Source of the DNA: Apostichopus japonicus
Lineage: Eukaryota > Echinodermata > Holothuroidea > Aspidochirotida > Stichopodidae
Reading direction: 5' to 3'
DNA: 64,000 nucleotides
Assembly (NCBI RefSeq): GCF_037975245.1
Contig: NC_092567.1
Coordinates: 4,038,214-4,102,213, forward strand
Shown here: positions 23,352 to 35,048 of the stretch, piece by piece
How positions within the stretch are numbered: position 1 is the stretch's first letter
Layout: every line of letters begins with the position of its first letter
Program-made: the position numbers and the translations under genes
The notes under the pieces: model-generated
The model's input: only the letters and a program-made list of their open reading frames with translations
Database searches by the model: none
Told to the model about the DNA's origin: nothing

Positions 23352-24547
23352 TACAAGAGTGACAAGGTGGTGGGCTGCATACCATTCACAGAATAGTTTA
23401 TGATAAAAACGAACCATCGTTGTAAACAACACATTGTTTCCAATAGAATCATCGCTAACTTCATCTTCTTCGACCAAAATGCCAATTGAAATATACTGGT
23501 CATATAATTCTGGCCCGACTCTTTGACGAAATCTAGTCTTAATCCATGACAATTGTTGGTTTTTCTTGTTCAATCCTTCAAAAGCTATTTTGTCTAGCTT
23601 ATGATGTTCCATTTCATGAAGATATAACTTGTTGCTTCTATTGTCTTTAAATTTCTGTTTCTGATGGTCGTAAAAACATCTAGTCATGTGTTTGAAGAAC
23701 TGTGTGACATACTTGAACTTCATGAAGTCTTTCTGATCATGAGCCATGTGGGCAAACATCACAAATATGAGAGGCACCTGGCAAAGATCAGCAAGGATGG
23801 AGTTTTCATTGAGCCGTTGTTTTATTTCTGCCACTGCCTCATCGTTGTTACTTACTACAGCCTTGCGAATGTACTCATTCCTAGCTTTGTCATCGAATCC
23901 TGTTAGTTTGGCCCTCTTAGTTTCTTTTCTAAGATATTCTGGAAGATATCTTGTCGTTAAGCTGACATCAAAGTCTGCAAACAGTTCCATCTTGATGATC
24001 CTGTGTACATCGTCATTACTGTCATTGCTGTCCCTGACAGGATACTCGTCATATCCATCCAAAATAATGTGGACGGACGAGCAACTGTGAATTATCTTTT
24101 CAATATCATGTTTGCTAACACGGGGTTCTTTGGAGAGAAGAAATGACTTAATCGCCCTGTAGAGAGACTTTACACTTCCAAGTTGTCTTAACCGAAGAAG
24201 AATTAGTATTTCTACATTGTTCATCGGGGAATCCGATACGTCATTGCACCAATCGTAGGCCAGCTGAAGGGTTAACGTCGACTTACCATACCCGGGCTCT
24301 CCTTGTATAATGTGTCTCTTGGATTTAAACCGAAAGTCAGTATAAATACTTTTGTAAGATTCCAAACGCTCCCATGATCCTCCAGTGCCTCGCGTTAGCT
24401 CTGGTGCCAGACAAACTTCAACGCCCCAATCTACAAAGACCTTGTCCACACAATAAAGTCTATCTTTTATATATGGTAGGGGTTGAATCGCATCATATTG
24501 GTCTTTGTATGTCCTTTTGAGACATTCTATCAGAAATATTTTCTTCT
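23352..24547 (-). CDS. NLR-family NACHT domain exon (interrupted by a transposon)
   Basis: This minus-strand exon encodes a STAND NTPase of the NACHT class, a probable cytosolic pattern-recognition receptor. Counting from the upstream in-frame ATG at 24587, a Walker A motif GEPGYGKST is at about residues 96-104. A Walker B-type motif HIILDGYDEYP is at 173-183 and a TTRY motif at 211-214. The segment ends at CEWYAAHHLVTL before the insertion. The ATG at 24587 is probably intronic: TTTCTGATTTTTGTTTAG makes a strong acceptor ending at 24548, so the exon begins at 24547 (GAG AAG AAA, first base from the prior exon). The DPFDLQ continuation lies beyond the transposon at 18265-17949. The frame is otherwise intact. 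Host identity is inferred from family likeness to echinoderm NLRs. Confidence 0.85.
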
Positions 24548-24786
24548 CTAAACAAAAATCAGAAACAAAATGTGTAAATGTTACCACGTATGACTAAATT
24601 TGACGAACAATAAATTAGTGACACACATGGGAACACCTAAATCTTAATTGTTTATTAGTTACTGATAATACAGTTTTGTTACTGTTCTATTTGTTATTAA
24701 GACGACAGAGCGGGGGGGGGGCTACATGTTTTACCAAAAGGAAGTAAAGATGCACAAATGACAAAGTCAAAGAATAAGGCATCTAC

Positions 24787-24811
24787 CTTGAAGATCAGGA
24801 GTCAGCTCCAT
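24787..24811 (-). CDS. Candidate first coding exon of the NLR gene
   Basis: On the minus strand an ATG at 24811-24809 starts MELTPDLQ and ends one base into the next codon at a donor CAAG|GTAGAT (24786-24785). That single base plus AG at the start of the next exon makes GAG (Glu), so phases agree and the inferred intron is 239 bp (24548-24786). In-frame TGA lies 17 codons upstream of this ATG, supporting it as a start unless another exon joins in between. No DEATH or CARD domain is encoded, so an N-terminal effector domain is either absent or lies in an upstream exon I cannot identify. Confidence 0.45.
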
Positions 24812-25785
24812 TGTCACGTGATTCACTTCAGACAGTCTACGAAGCGTGAAGGGGTCGTGTCAGAACAGCTCCTGCCCATCGTTTCGGTGAATCTGTTTTT
24901 CTTTCTTTAAAATATGAGAAAAATAGGGAATCTAAATAATTACATTATTCTGTTAACTTTCAAAATGTATACTACATTGTGTTGTTGTTGCATATGGATG
25001 GTTCAATGTTTTATTAATAACCAGACAGCAAACCTGCAATGTGGTTTCAATGATGCTACATCAATAATCTTATATGAATGTGACACACTAGGCTGTAGGG
25101 TATAACCATGATGAACAGCATACCTCAATATAAGCAAAAAGCATTGAGATCATATAACAACACAATATTCACATTGGCACCTGAAGACAGAGATGAAAAC
25201 TTTTCTTGTATTCCACATAGAGATTGATCGCTACCAAAGACAACTGGCTTCTTCCACTATATGTGGTACACCTACTGTACAAGCCGTACATTAAACATGC
25301 GTCAGTCAAATGTTAAGCCCCCTCCCAGGTCCCCAAGATTTTGCGTCTGATTTGCCTCTAAAACATCAAACCAGGCAATAGTTAATTTTCGTAAACAGCG
25401 CCTGGTCATTTCCCCAACGTTACTACATCCAAACCTAAAGTTTTTATTTGGCACTGAATCTTGACAATTGCAAAAATACGCCGGAAAAGTTGACAATGGT
25501 AACAAAGGTTACATATAGATTATTCAAATTGATATCGGCCATTCCAACACATTAAGCATGTACAAACAGTACAACGTTTCATTACACACCTTTGTGCACA
25601 GGCATGTATGCAGCAACGTACAGTAAGTTACCGACACACTTAAGTGAATGGAGATTTGGTCGAAACTTCTTGATTCTTATCTAAAGATGCCCTTTAGCTA
25701 ATTTCCAATTGCCAACAGCCTCTCCTATATAATGAGGCGTAACACACATGAAATATCATAGGCTGCACTGTGGGAGATGCAATAG
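24812..25785. other. Unassigned region upstream of the NLR gene
   Basis: This region probably includes the 5' UTR and promoter of the minus-strand NLR, but no TATA box or upstream effector-domain exon can be assigned with confidence. A G-run lies at about 24712-24720, inside the gene's intron. Confidence 0.3.
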
Positions 25786-25789
25786 ATTA

Positions 25790-26198
25790 TAAAACAAGGT
25801 TTCCACAAGTTGACCACTGGTGACATTTGACCTCCGCAAAAAAACAAAAGGATTGTTGAACTAACTACATACTTTATTAGAGGTTGGTCCAAGCTTCCCT
25901 TCTTGAAATATCGTGTGAACGATGTTCACAATTTGGCCCATGGTGACCCCAACCTTTGACCTTCACAAAAATCCATTGGTATCTTGAAGTCATTGTGACA
26001 CAACTACTGTACATACTAAATATGAGATTGGAGATATCGTCATTACAAGGTTTCACAGTTTGACCCCTAATGACATTTGACCTCTACAGGCAGTAGGCTT
26101 TTTCTACTCAATTTGGTACTTTTACACACCAAATATGATATTGGTCCAAACTTCTATTCTAGAGATATACTGTTTCCAAGCAAGGTGTCACACACACT
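25790..26198 (+). repeat. Diverged ~130-bp tandem repeat, about 3 units
   Basis: Units repeat the order AAGGTTTC-CA-GTTTGACC, then TGACATTTGACCT, then a AAATATGA.ATTGGTCCAAACTTC-type block and an ATATCGT/ATATACT block. A related fragment (GGTCAAAGGTCGCCC, TATCGTGTACACAAGTCAAG) lies at about 29085-29260. It is non-coding. Confidence 0.6.
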
Positions 26199-26206
26199 CA
26201 TCTGCC

Positions 26207-27730
26207 CAGGGACGTAGCCAGGGGGGAGCAGGGGGAGCGACCGCTCCCCCCTTTCAGTGTCGAAAAAAATGTTTAAAAACTGTTGTTTTTTAGCATGGTA
26301 TGTTGTCAGTGCTTTTGATCTTGAATACTCGTCAGCTCCGTTAACTCAATTATAATCGTAGTAACATTCACGCCAACTGATTCAACTACTTAGTTTGGCA
26401 GATGCAATTAGCTAAATTTAGCCTATAGCCTATTACAAGCCTACAGTTGGCCACTGCGTAATAAAATACATATTGCCTACCTAACCGCACTCTATGGAAT
26501 GTCACGAACCGTATGCACAACAACGTCGACAACGTTCGTTCTCATCCTTTCTATGATTCGTCCTAAGTTGTTGCACGAACAGCATGTTATGAAGCTAAGC
26601 TAGCAATCGTACGTGATACGCACTTCCTATAAATAATTATTACACTGCTAATACACTGCGATAACGATATTTGTTTTTAGGCCACTGCATATCTGGCTAT
26701 ATTCCAAAATATGAAAGTTTATATTGTCCATCAGTTAAGTTGGTCAAATGTATTAAAATCCAGACATTGGACAATAAACAAGAATCATCCTACTTGAAAA
26801 ATTGTAAAAGAGCACTATGTTTGTCTTTCTGATATATTATGTAAAAGAACATGTAAAAGAATTCAAACAGGAAACAAAATCTGTTGATAATATGATATCA
26901 TATGATCAGGGGCGTAGCCAGTATGTAGCACTGTGGGCCTGGGCCTACACTTTTTTGGCCAAGTTATCTTTTTTTAAAAACACCCATATTTCAAATCTAT
27001 AAGCTTGCTGGACGAGTTTAAGAGTCTAGACAGGAATAACTATTGAAATGAACGTAGCAAGAATATGGCTTAATTAGGTGACCTAGTCTTCTAATTTAGG
27101 CTGTCATTTCTATCGCGTGCCGTTTCATTCAACACTCTACCCGCCGAAAAAGACTATAGGATCCGATCTTGTCAGTGTTGTAACATCTAGTTAAAAACCT
27201 GTTTCGCAGATAATATTTCAGTTGAGAAAACAGTTGAGAAATTTGAATCAGATGGCAATCGTCGGATAGCTCTCGCCTTCTCTTATTAGGCTAACTTAAA
27301 CATTTACAGTTGTATCAAAGACAATTACTGGCTATAGTTGTATATAAGACATTTCTGGCCTATCTATATATGTAACTACAAGTATCAGCAGTTGAAAAGT
27401 AAGACTACCCTGTACATGTACCTTGCTAATTTTAAATACATTATGTATTATTGAATTATGTACTATCTTAACTCGTTTGTTTTTTTTTTTTGGTTGAATA
27501 GTGATATTGAATGAGATGTCTCAAGTTAGCAAGAGGCCATGGAACCAGCATGAACACTCGGGAAGGGCCGTTTCCGGCCATCTGGGGGGTTTGTAAAACC
27601 AAAAATTTTCTTGTACGCTCCGCGCCAACCGATAGTGGCGCTCCGCTCAGATAGTCGTGCCTAAATTTTTGGAAATCGATATCAATCGCAAAAAGTGCTC
27701 CCCCCTTTCAAATTCCTGGCTACGTCGCTG
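26207..27730. mobile_element. Non-autonomous hAT element, 1,524 bp, perfect 8-bp TSD
   Basis: The left end CAGGGACGTAGCCAGG and the right end CCTGGCTACGTCGCTG are inverted repeats (15 of 16 matching). Identical CATCTGCC copies flank it at 26199-26206 and 27731-27738. These are hAT hallmarks. GGGGGGAGC is also mirrored just inside each end. The interior has no transposase. It contains a further hAT-like terminus (CAGGGGCGTAGCCAG at 26909-26923, no partner) and the shared core at 27608-27655, preceded by GGGAAGGGCCGTTTCCGGCC. Confidence 0.9.
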
Positions 27731-27738
27731 CATCTGCC

Positions 27739-30600
27739 TGCATGACTACAAAGGTTACGATTATCATCGAAATCAAACATGTGCTTGGAAAGAATATTTT
27801 ATTCCTAGAAGGTGCAATGATTTTACAGTACATGAAAATTAGATATCCAGACAATTTCAGCCCAATACCCCTATGATGCCAAACTCTATGCTGGGAGTTA
27901 CAAGCATGGACAATATACACAGGCTTTTTATACCTGAAAGTGTTAAAGTGCCATTTTGTGGAACCTAAAGAGAAAAGTAAATGGTCTGAAACTAACTTAC
28001 GATTTGCCCTTCATGTCTTCATCTAATCCTTGTAGTTATGAGTTCATCTGCAGGTTTGTCCAGCTGTCAATTTGTTAAGAAAATTCCCGTAAATAGCACA
28101 TTGTAAACAAACAAAAAAATCAACAATATAGACAGTTTCTTTCACTGTGTGCCGTTTAAAGAAGGTGCAATTCCATGTTCAGTACACTTGCCTAAAATCA
28201 TCATAACGGTGATCATAGAAAAAAGAATTTAGTACAACAACTTTCCCAATACCAAATGTACACATACTGTACAACGCATGTTTCTTATTAAAGGAATTTT
28301 TGGGCAGTCTATTGGGTATATATATGTAAAAAACTCCATATATATTTTTTTTTATAGTGACAGAGTTAGTTCGGGGATTTTCTATCCTATGATTCAGGAG
28401 AAGGGAAATGTTAACGTCATGCCAACTTCATCTAATATATTTTGAACAGTGGAGAACGATGGGCGACTGTAACGTCATCGCGACACATCGTTTCAGGAGC
28501 TGCAGAGACACTATCATTGGAAAGCTACATTGTAGCGAGGAAAGGTAACATTTCTGAGAGTAAAATAGCAATTGAGATGAAAAATCCCCAGTGAAGTTAA
28601 AAGTTAGCAATCGTTTGAAGATTTAAAACATTCTAGAATTCCCTAACTAGGTTTTCTTCATAATATGTTATTGTTCTGAAATAACAAAGTTTTGGAATCA
28701 CAGCCATAGAGCAAAGTCTGTGCACATTCCAGTGTACTCTTACAAGGCCAAGCTTAGAGTGAGATCTTTTGTTTTCACATCCATTCACACAGTATGTTCA
28801 TATTCCTGTGTATTGTCTCGTGGCCAAGCTAAGAGTGAGATCTGATCGATTCTGACCAATGTGCCGCACTGACGTCACTTCTCGACATGAGTCAGTGTTA
28901 GACTCAAATTTTCTGGCAGGACGGGCCAACATTTCAACCACTCTATCACAGAAATCTTTATCTCTAATAACTTTGCACACAAATGTTGCAGAGGAGTCAA
29001 CATGTGTACAATTTAGATCGGAATATGGCCACAAAAATTCAAATAGTCAACTTAAAAGAAAGTAATACAGGTCAATGGAGGTCAACCTGAGGTCAAAGGT
29101 CGCCCAAATACAGGTCGACTATTGGATTACAATAGCGTAACTTCCAAAATCGATGGTTATTTGGTTCTTCCTCTCACTATGGGCTATCCACCCATCAAGT
29201 TTGGTCATGATACATCATTTCTTTATTGAGATATCGTGTACACAAGTCAAGCGTCACATACACACACACACACACACGCCGAGTTGAATGCATAGATGCA
29301 TAGGCTCCTTGCTTTGCAAAACGCAAGGAACCTAAACTGATATGACCGGAAGGACTGGATCCTATTTATCACTAACATGTTCCTTTAATGGATGTCATTT
29401 AAAAACAGGCATGGGCTTTCAGTATATTTGGGTCAATCCATGCTAAATCAATAGTGGCCTCCACGTCGACCCCTCAGATTCGCCTGAAATTGATATGGTG
29501 TCTTGCCATATGTCTCAAAGGATGAAATTGGGCAAAACAAATTTTGACAACTTTTTGGTTGCTAGGATACGGCCCCGCCTAGCAACCCGATCCAGATTGC
29601 ATTTTAAGAGCCCTACATTTGTGTCAAGTTTGGAGATATCTTTGCATAAATGTAAAGTATTTTATGTCTGATATTGCAGATATTGTGGAAGACATGTGCC
29701 CAGTCTTCGAATTTAGCTAATTTTGAGGAAAATGTACGGTCTCAATTTTTCGTAACAAGTAATTAAAATGGCAGAAAATGAGATAGGGGCCTTTTCTGGC
29801 CCTACTTTGCGTGTGCCCTATATTCACAAGCAAAGGCATGTTTGAGTTTTAATTTGCATAGGATCCCTGTCCAGTGGTAGTTGTACGGGAAAAGTGCAAA
29901 AAAAAAGTCAAGCGGGTCGTACTTTTTACGAACAGCGTCCTCAAACTTAAGAAATCTCACTTCTGGCCCTAATTGGGGGTCCAACTTGGGCCTGTGGGTA
30001 AATTTCAAGTTGTATTTAAATACCATTTTTCAGGAGTGTATTAACCCTATTTTGAAAAACTCAAAAAAAAAGTTGTATATTTTGTGTTATCTACTCAAAT
30101 TGACGACTCCAAAAATTGCAAAAATCACTTGGTTCATACAGTATGTATGAAAATACTTGCACAAGCCGATTTGAGTAATTCAAATGACAACAAGTTCTTA
30201 ACATTAGCATACAGGTGCTTAACAATTTAGAGGGTGGTCCACTAGCATAAACACTACAAATAAACTGCATTTTCAGGGTCATATGCCCAACGATGCCTGT
30301 GAACAGCGCCCTCAAATGTCACATTTTACCAATATTTTGGGCAGTTCAAGGTCAAATTTGGTCACAATTAAAAGCTTTTTTGGGGGGTTTTCAATACAAA
30401 ACTAGTAAGATATGTATAGTTATGATGCAAAGAATGAGCTAAAACATCTTTTTTTATAAGATATTAATGCTCTGATGAGCAGCTTAAAGTGGCGTAGATG
30501 AGAGTTACATCAGCTCTAGAGAAACAGTGGTAACATTGTATCTTCATTCAAGGAGACCATGTTAAACAACATTAGAAACTATGTATGTATATGTGATCTT
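27739..30600. other. Unassigned sequence
   Basis: No supported gene. A ~28-bp motif GGCCAAGCTAAGAGTGAGATCT-like (20-base core GCCAAGCT.AGAGTGAGATC) occurs twice, at about 28747-28768 and 28822-28844. A (CA)n run lies at 29261-29278. The region 29440-30480 reads as single-copy AT-rich sequence with no domain in its short frames. Confidence 0.35.
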
Positions 30601-30619
30601 CCCGCAAGGAGGAACTCGC

Positions 30620-30767
<148 letters not shown>

Positions 30768-30769
30768 CC

Positions 30770-32340
30770 TTATTATTAGAAAATATTATTAATTTGGTGT
30801 TTTGGGAATATTCTCTGTTGGAAAACGACATTTGCTGTTCTTTTGAAGACTCCCTTTCCGACATGGATTTTCGTGGAAAAATGACGGTGCTAATGAACAG
30901 TATTTAATAGCAGGAATTAGTAGATGTGGGCAAAAACCACAACATAAGACACATCATAAAAGAACTACATAGCAGAAAAGATAACGTTTCCATATGTGTG
31001 GTTAGTTTACTAAATACATTTTGTACTAAAGCATTAACTCCTTCACTTACGAGTTAGATATTTCTGCCAGATACTTTCAATAAGACTGGGGTGATCAACA
31101 CTTCTCGCATAAGCGATGGAATCTGTAAACCGATAGAAAAAATTGAAATGATTCCATAAAGAAAGTAGCGTCAACCTACATTGGTGAAAAACCAAACGTA
31201 GTTCTTATGATATTTAACAATATTGAAGTTGTGAACAGTATAACGATTTATTTTATGTTGATATCTTGTTCGTAATTGTGTTCGGTCAGCCGTTGAAAGT
31301 TTGTCACCCTGGCCTAAGTATTGGCGCAACCAACATAAAAAGGCATTAAACTAGTTTCTAGAAATTTAAGCATTCCGTACCATACCTTGCAGTACAAAAG
31401 CTGCCAATTGTCAGTAAAACGCACCTAAGTACACGTAAACCTATATTACCATGACTATCCCGGATATCATCAGGCAAAACCGAGTCGATCGGAAAATATA
31501 GTGACAAAGATATGTAAGGAATGTATCAAATTTGAATGTGCTGAGAATTTGATAGAAAGGTTCATGTCTTGCTATACCAATTTTTATAACGTTAAATGGT
31601 AGCAAACTGATTTTATTTTTGAGAAATGTACTTTGGTGTGAAAAGGTAATGATGGTTACCGGGAGAACAGGGGGGGGGGGGGTTGGGTTGTTAGACAGGG
31701 GTAAAATGTCAGATGTGGTTCCATCAATAGAAGGATACAATCACCTTATTTTCCTTTTTGCAGGGGAGACTCATGCAGGTAGAGAGGAGGGTAGGGGTTG
31801 GCGGTGGAGGTGATTGAAGTTCGAAGAAATGTGAACAAACTTGATGTTAAAGCATCCGCGTTATTATCTTGTGCGTTTTAAAATGACAGATACTAGAAAC
31901 GGTATCACATTTGCAAGACGCTTCGCCTTGACGCTTGTGATTCGAGTGTGTCTAGCATAAAACGTGATATGTAAAGAGTAGCCAAAATAGCGAATGACAC
32001 ACCACTCTAAAGATTAATGAGCGATACATTGGTTGTATGCATGACTACAAACAGATGTTCGTAGGATTGTTTACGGATTGCCGTATTGTTAAAACAAGAG
32101 CAGCAGGGCTGCATAAGCTCGTGTTACCTACTATATTTGAGAAATGTGTTATTTCTTGAGCGAGATAACGGTGTTATTTCCTTTCCTTACATCTCCTCTC
32201 CCCTTGCCTTCATGCTCCTTCTTAGCAGCCATAATTTGCTTATATGATAGAAGGTTGTTCAATTTCGCCCTCTAAATTATTACCTTACATAAGTATGTAA
32301 GTTATAACTCTAACGTACCGCTGGAGTCTTACGTTAAACT
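30770..32340. other. Unassigned sequence
   Basis: No gene is recognised. A 13-G run lies at about 31670-31682. Confidence 0.35.
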
Positions 32341-32591
32341 AGTTTTCTTTTTCTTTGAATACAATACATTCGTCGCCTGAGCCACATTTAAATGTTCCCC
32401 GCTATATCAATATAGTGAACGGCCAATATGGATATATGGTCACCAATATCGATTATGGTCGTATCACCGTATTTACAGCTTCTACGCATGCTCACATGTA
32501 CGTCATGTATTTGGGACCTTTTCAGAGAGTAAAACTACATTTTAGATGCCGATCTTTGCAATGTGCCATTCAACCTTTATTTTTGCTGCAG

Positions 32592-32918
32592 GTACTAACA
32601 TGCATAATTAGAGGTTATGAGTTTCTATACTTAATGCGAATCAATCCTCTAAACATTAATTTAAAATGCAGCTTTGGTGAGCTCGGCTACACCGAAATAT
32701 GTCTCAAGGACATGCAGTTAGGTATAGGTTTTCACAGAAGCTTTACAGTTCAATTGCAGTGAATGTCTGTATTTCTTTCATATGTTACTCTCGCAATTTT
32801 CCAGTCATTTCTTAAACAAAAATGCATTCGAGAAAATCAAACAACATCTGAAAATCATGTTACTACAGGAACATGTTACACGAAGGAAGATTTTGAGAAC
32901 AAAACATGTGTAAAAGTA
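32592..32918 (+). other. Possible short exons, function unknown
   Basis: Acceptor-like TTTATTTTTGCTGCAG ends at about 32591 and is followed by an open frame to 32762 with several Cys residues (LTCIIRGYEF, LKCSFGELGYTEIC). A second frame begins ATG at 32763 with a hydrophobic start, has three more Cys and reaches a strong donor AAAA|GTAAGTGAG near 32918. I do not recognise either peptide. The sequence straight after (AGCCTGACGTTTCGATCCTA) looks like a dispersed repeat, so these could equally be chance frames. Confidence 0.2.
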
Positions 32919-33179
32919 AGTGAGCCTGACGTTTCGATCCTAGCAGATTCCTCTTCAGAGGCTGCATGACAAATAACAGTAACATAAGGGACAAACACAC
33001 GCACATAATACACACAGGTTAATGAGCATGGTGAAAACAAAAGAGAGACTCCACTACCAAAAGTCTTGTCAGGGGATGTTACACCCCGTAATACGTCACG
33101 CTATAATATCATTGGGGAAGTGGTAACGAACAAACAAGAAAGCAAACACAGAGCTTAGTTTAAACTACCATCCACCTTT

Positions 33180-33860
33180 CTTAATTCCTTCATTGATTAG
33201 TACAATATATTGACTTAATAAACTTTGTAGGTACTTGTGCAAGTATAGGTTTTTTAGTTGTAGATAGCTGTCTCATCCGACTGGTGACACGTGACCTATT
33301 TACTGTATGGTGGGGCGGATACGTTAACTGACCTTCATTCAAACTTAGTAAAGATTCCTAAATCCTATTGGTCCATTCAGGTCAGCTGACCGTGGTTAAT
33401 CCTGTGAGTACCGCACGGTAAAATTACGGGGCATCACTTTAATAAATCTTTGGTTATATGTAACCAAAAATGTTTTGTTTTATGATTTTCCCCCACACAA
33501 ATGGAAGTGTATGAATGAACGGGGTTAATCAACGGTCTAGCGTGCGTTACTCACATGATTAATGCACTCCGGGTGTTAATGCTATCGTTGGATGCACTCG
33601 GGCTCCGCCCTCGTGCATCGCTTGCATTACCCCGATCGTGCATTAATCCTGTGAGTAATGCACGCTAGACCGTTGATTAACCCCTTATTTCTAAATTCCT
33701 TTATTGATTAGTACAATCATATACTTCATATACTTTCTAGATACTTGTGCAAGTAAAGGTGTTTTAGTTGTAGATTGCTGTCTCAGCCGACGTGTGACAC
33801 GTGACCTATTTACTGTAGTGAGGGGCGAGTACGTTAACTAACATTTCTCAGTTCCTTCAT
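33180..33860 (+). repeat. Duplicated ~150-bp unit split by a hairpin element
   Basis: A unit beginning TAATTCCTTCATTGATTAGT and passing through TACTTGTGCAAGTA, TTTAGTTGTAGAT and GACACGTGACCTATTTACTG occurs at 33183-33330 and 33693-33840, with a partial third start near 33850 and fourth near 34110. The hairpin element at 33521-33684 lies between the first two units. Confidence 0.7.
33521..33684. repeat. 164-bp long hairpin (fold-back)
   Basis: The arms GGGGTTAATCAACGGTCTAG (33521-33540) and CTAGACCGTTGATTAACCCC (33665-33684) are perfect complements. Pairing continues inward with few mismatches to a tiny loop near 33602 (GGGCTCCGCCC). The whole segment is one imperfect hairpin, as in a fold-back MITE. 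No target duplication is clear. Confidence 0.85.
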
Positions 33861-35040
33861 TGATAGTACAATATATTAACTATTAAACAAAGAAGAAAGC
33901 AAACTACATAGAAGAGTTCAAAATCAACAGCGAATGGAAATCACACACACACACATGTCACATGCACTCAAAATGGAACAACTTGGATACAAATTGACAC
34001 TAAATGCGTTCTAGCGTGTCTGTGTGTGTGTGTAGCCGTAGGGAGGGGGGGGGGGGGTGATGGATTCCCTTTTTGTCACCAGGTCCTGTACTATACCCAT
34101 CTCCCTTAATTCCTTCATTGATTAGTACAATATGTTAACCGTATTTACTTTCCTAATCAGGGTTCAAGTGGATGTCCTGTTGTATTGGTGTAAATATCAT
34201 TGACTCAATGACCTCTAGTTTCAATAATATGGAAATCCTTTTTATGTTATATTCAATCCTTGATCATTGGTTCTGGTATCGAATGGTCCTGGAAGTGGGA
34301 GGTTGTGTCCAACTATGTTTGTGGAAGTGTTGATGAACATACAATGCCATAGCAATATATCAAGCCTTTGTAAATCTAAGGTAATTGTGACAGTATCGGA
34401 ATTATATTACACAACCAGTAAATATATCAAAATTTTGCACACATCAATCCGATATACAAAGCTTTTTTGGAGAAACGCATCCACTACTTCATGTATTACC
34501 GTGATCACCGTGTTAAACCTGTCGTATAACTGATGTACCATACGTCCTGATTTGAGTATTTGGGTAACATTTATATACTGTTTACTTTTATTTGTAAAAC
34601 TTTTTCAAATATGAGTCTTTTCTTTTAGTAAACGTAGCAACATAAACAAATATATTCATAATTATCCAACTGAGGCAGATGCCATACTACATATATTATA
34701 GCAGGGAAACGTCAGTTACTAAATGTACGTACTAATGACGGGAAAGCCTTGTTAAAACCTTTTTCGAATTCGCCTGTTTTATGTAACGCTTTTTGGTTAT
34801 GACACGCACTTTGAATATGGGTACTGTTCAAATGAGATTCTTGCTAAATTGAACCTACTATAACGGTTCTCTTTAGACGAAAATCACATAATGTCACGGT
34901 ACTATGATGTCTTTGCCTAGCTAAAATTTTAACCTCGGATCAAGTCGTAGTTTCTAATTTGTACCCCGCACATAATCTCACCGCTTAGCGACGAGGGTCA
35001 TGACATTTTAACCATCGGCATATACTGTACATTAAGACTG
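33861..35040. other. Unassigned sequence
   Basis: No gene is recognised. A (TG)n stretch lies at 34019-34033 and a 12-G run at about 34046-34057. Confidence 0.35.
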
Positions 35041-35048
35041 GCACCTAG

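Larger units (their letters stand above)
18264..23353. mobile_element. 5,086-bp non-autonomous DNA transposon inserted in the NLR exon
   Basis: The element runs 18266-23351 and is flanked by a TA dinucleotide at 18264-18265 and 23352-23353. Its ends are CACTGAAAA and, inverted, TTTTCAGTG; the similarity beyond these 9 bp is loose. Both ends carry dense CGACTAA/TTAGTCG subterminal motifs. Subterminal arrays and CACTG ends recall CACTA/CMC elements. A TA duplication fits Tc1-mariner or Mirage-type elements, so the superfamily is open. No frame longer than about 100 codons lies inside and no transposase is recognised. The insertion interrupts a coding exon whose frame is restored exactly by its removal. 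Confidence 0.85.

Noticed and set aside
18260-23357. The 5-kb insert as an ordinary intron using GT at 23354-23353 and AG at 18268-18267
   Set aside because: GT...CAG is present by chance in the TIR, but that splice would add one base (CTT TGT AAA) and break the frame. TA excision fits exactly.
24548-24587. ATG at 24587 as the NLR start codon
   Set aside because: The bases up to 24548 form a pyrimidine-rich acceptor ending in TAG|AG, and the encoded residues do not resemble the family. A phase-matched exon lies at 24787-24811.
28798-29034. 78-codon minus frame with plausible codon use
   Set aside because: No domain is recognised, an in-frame TGA lies just upstream of the only nearby acceptor, and the area contains small duplicated repeats.
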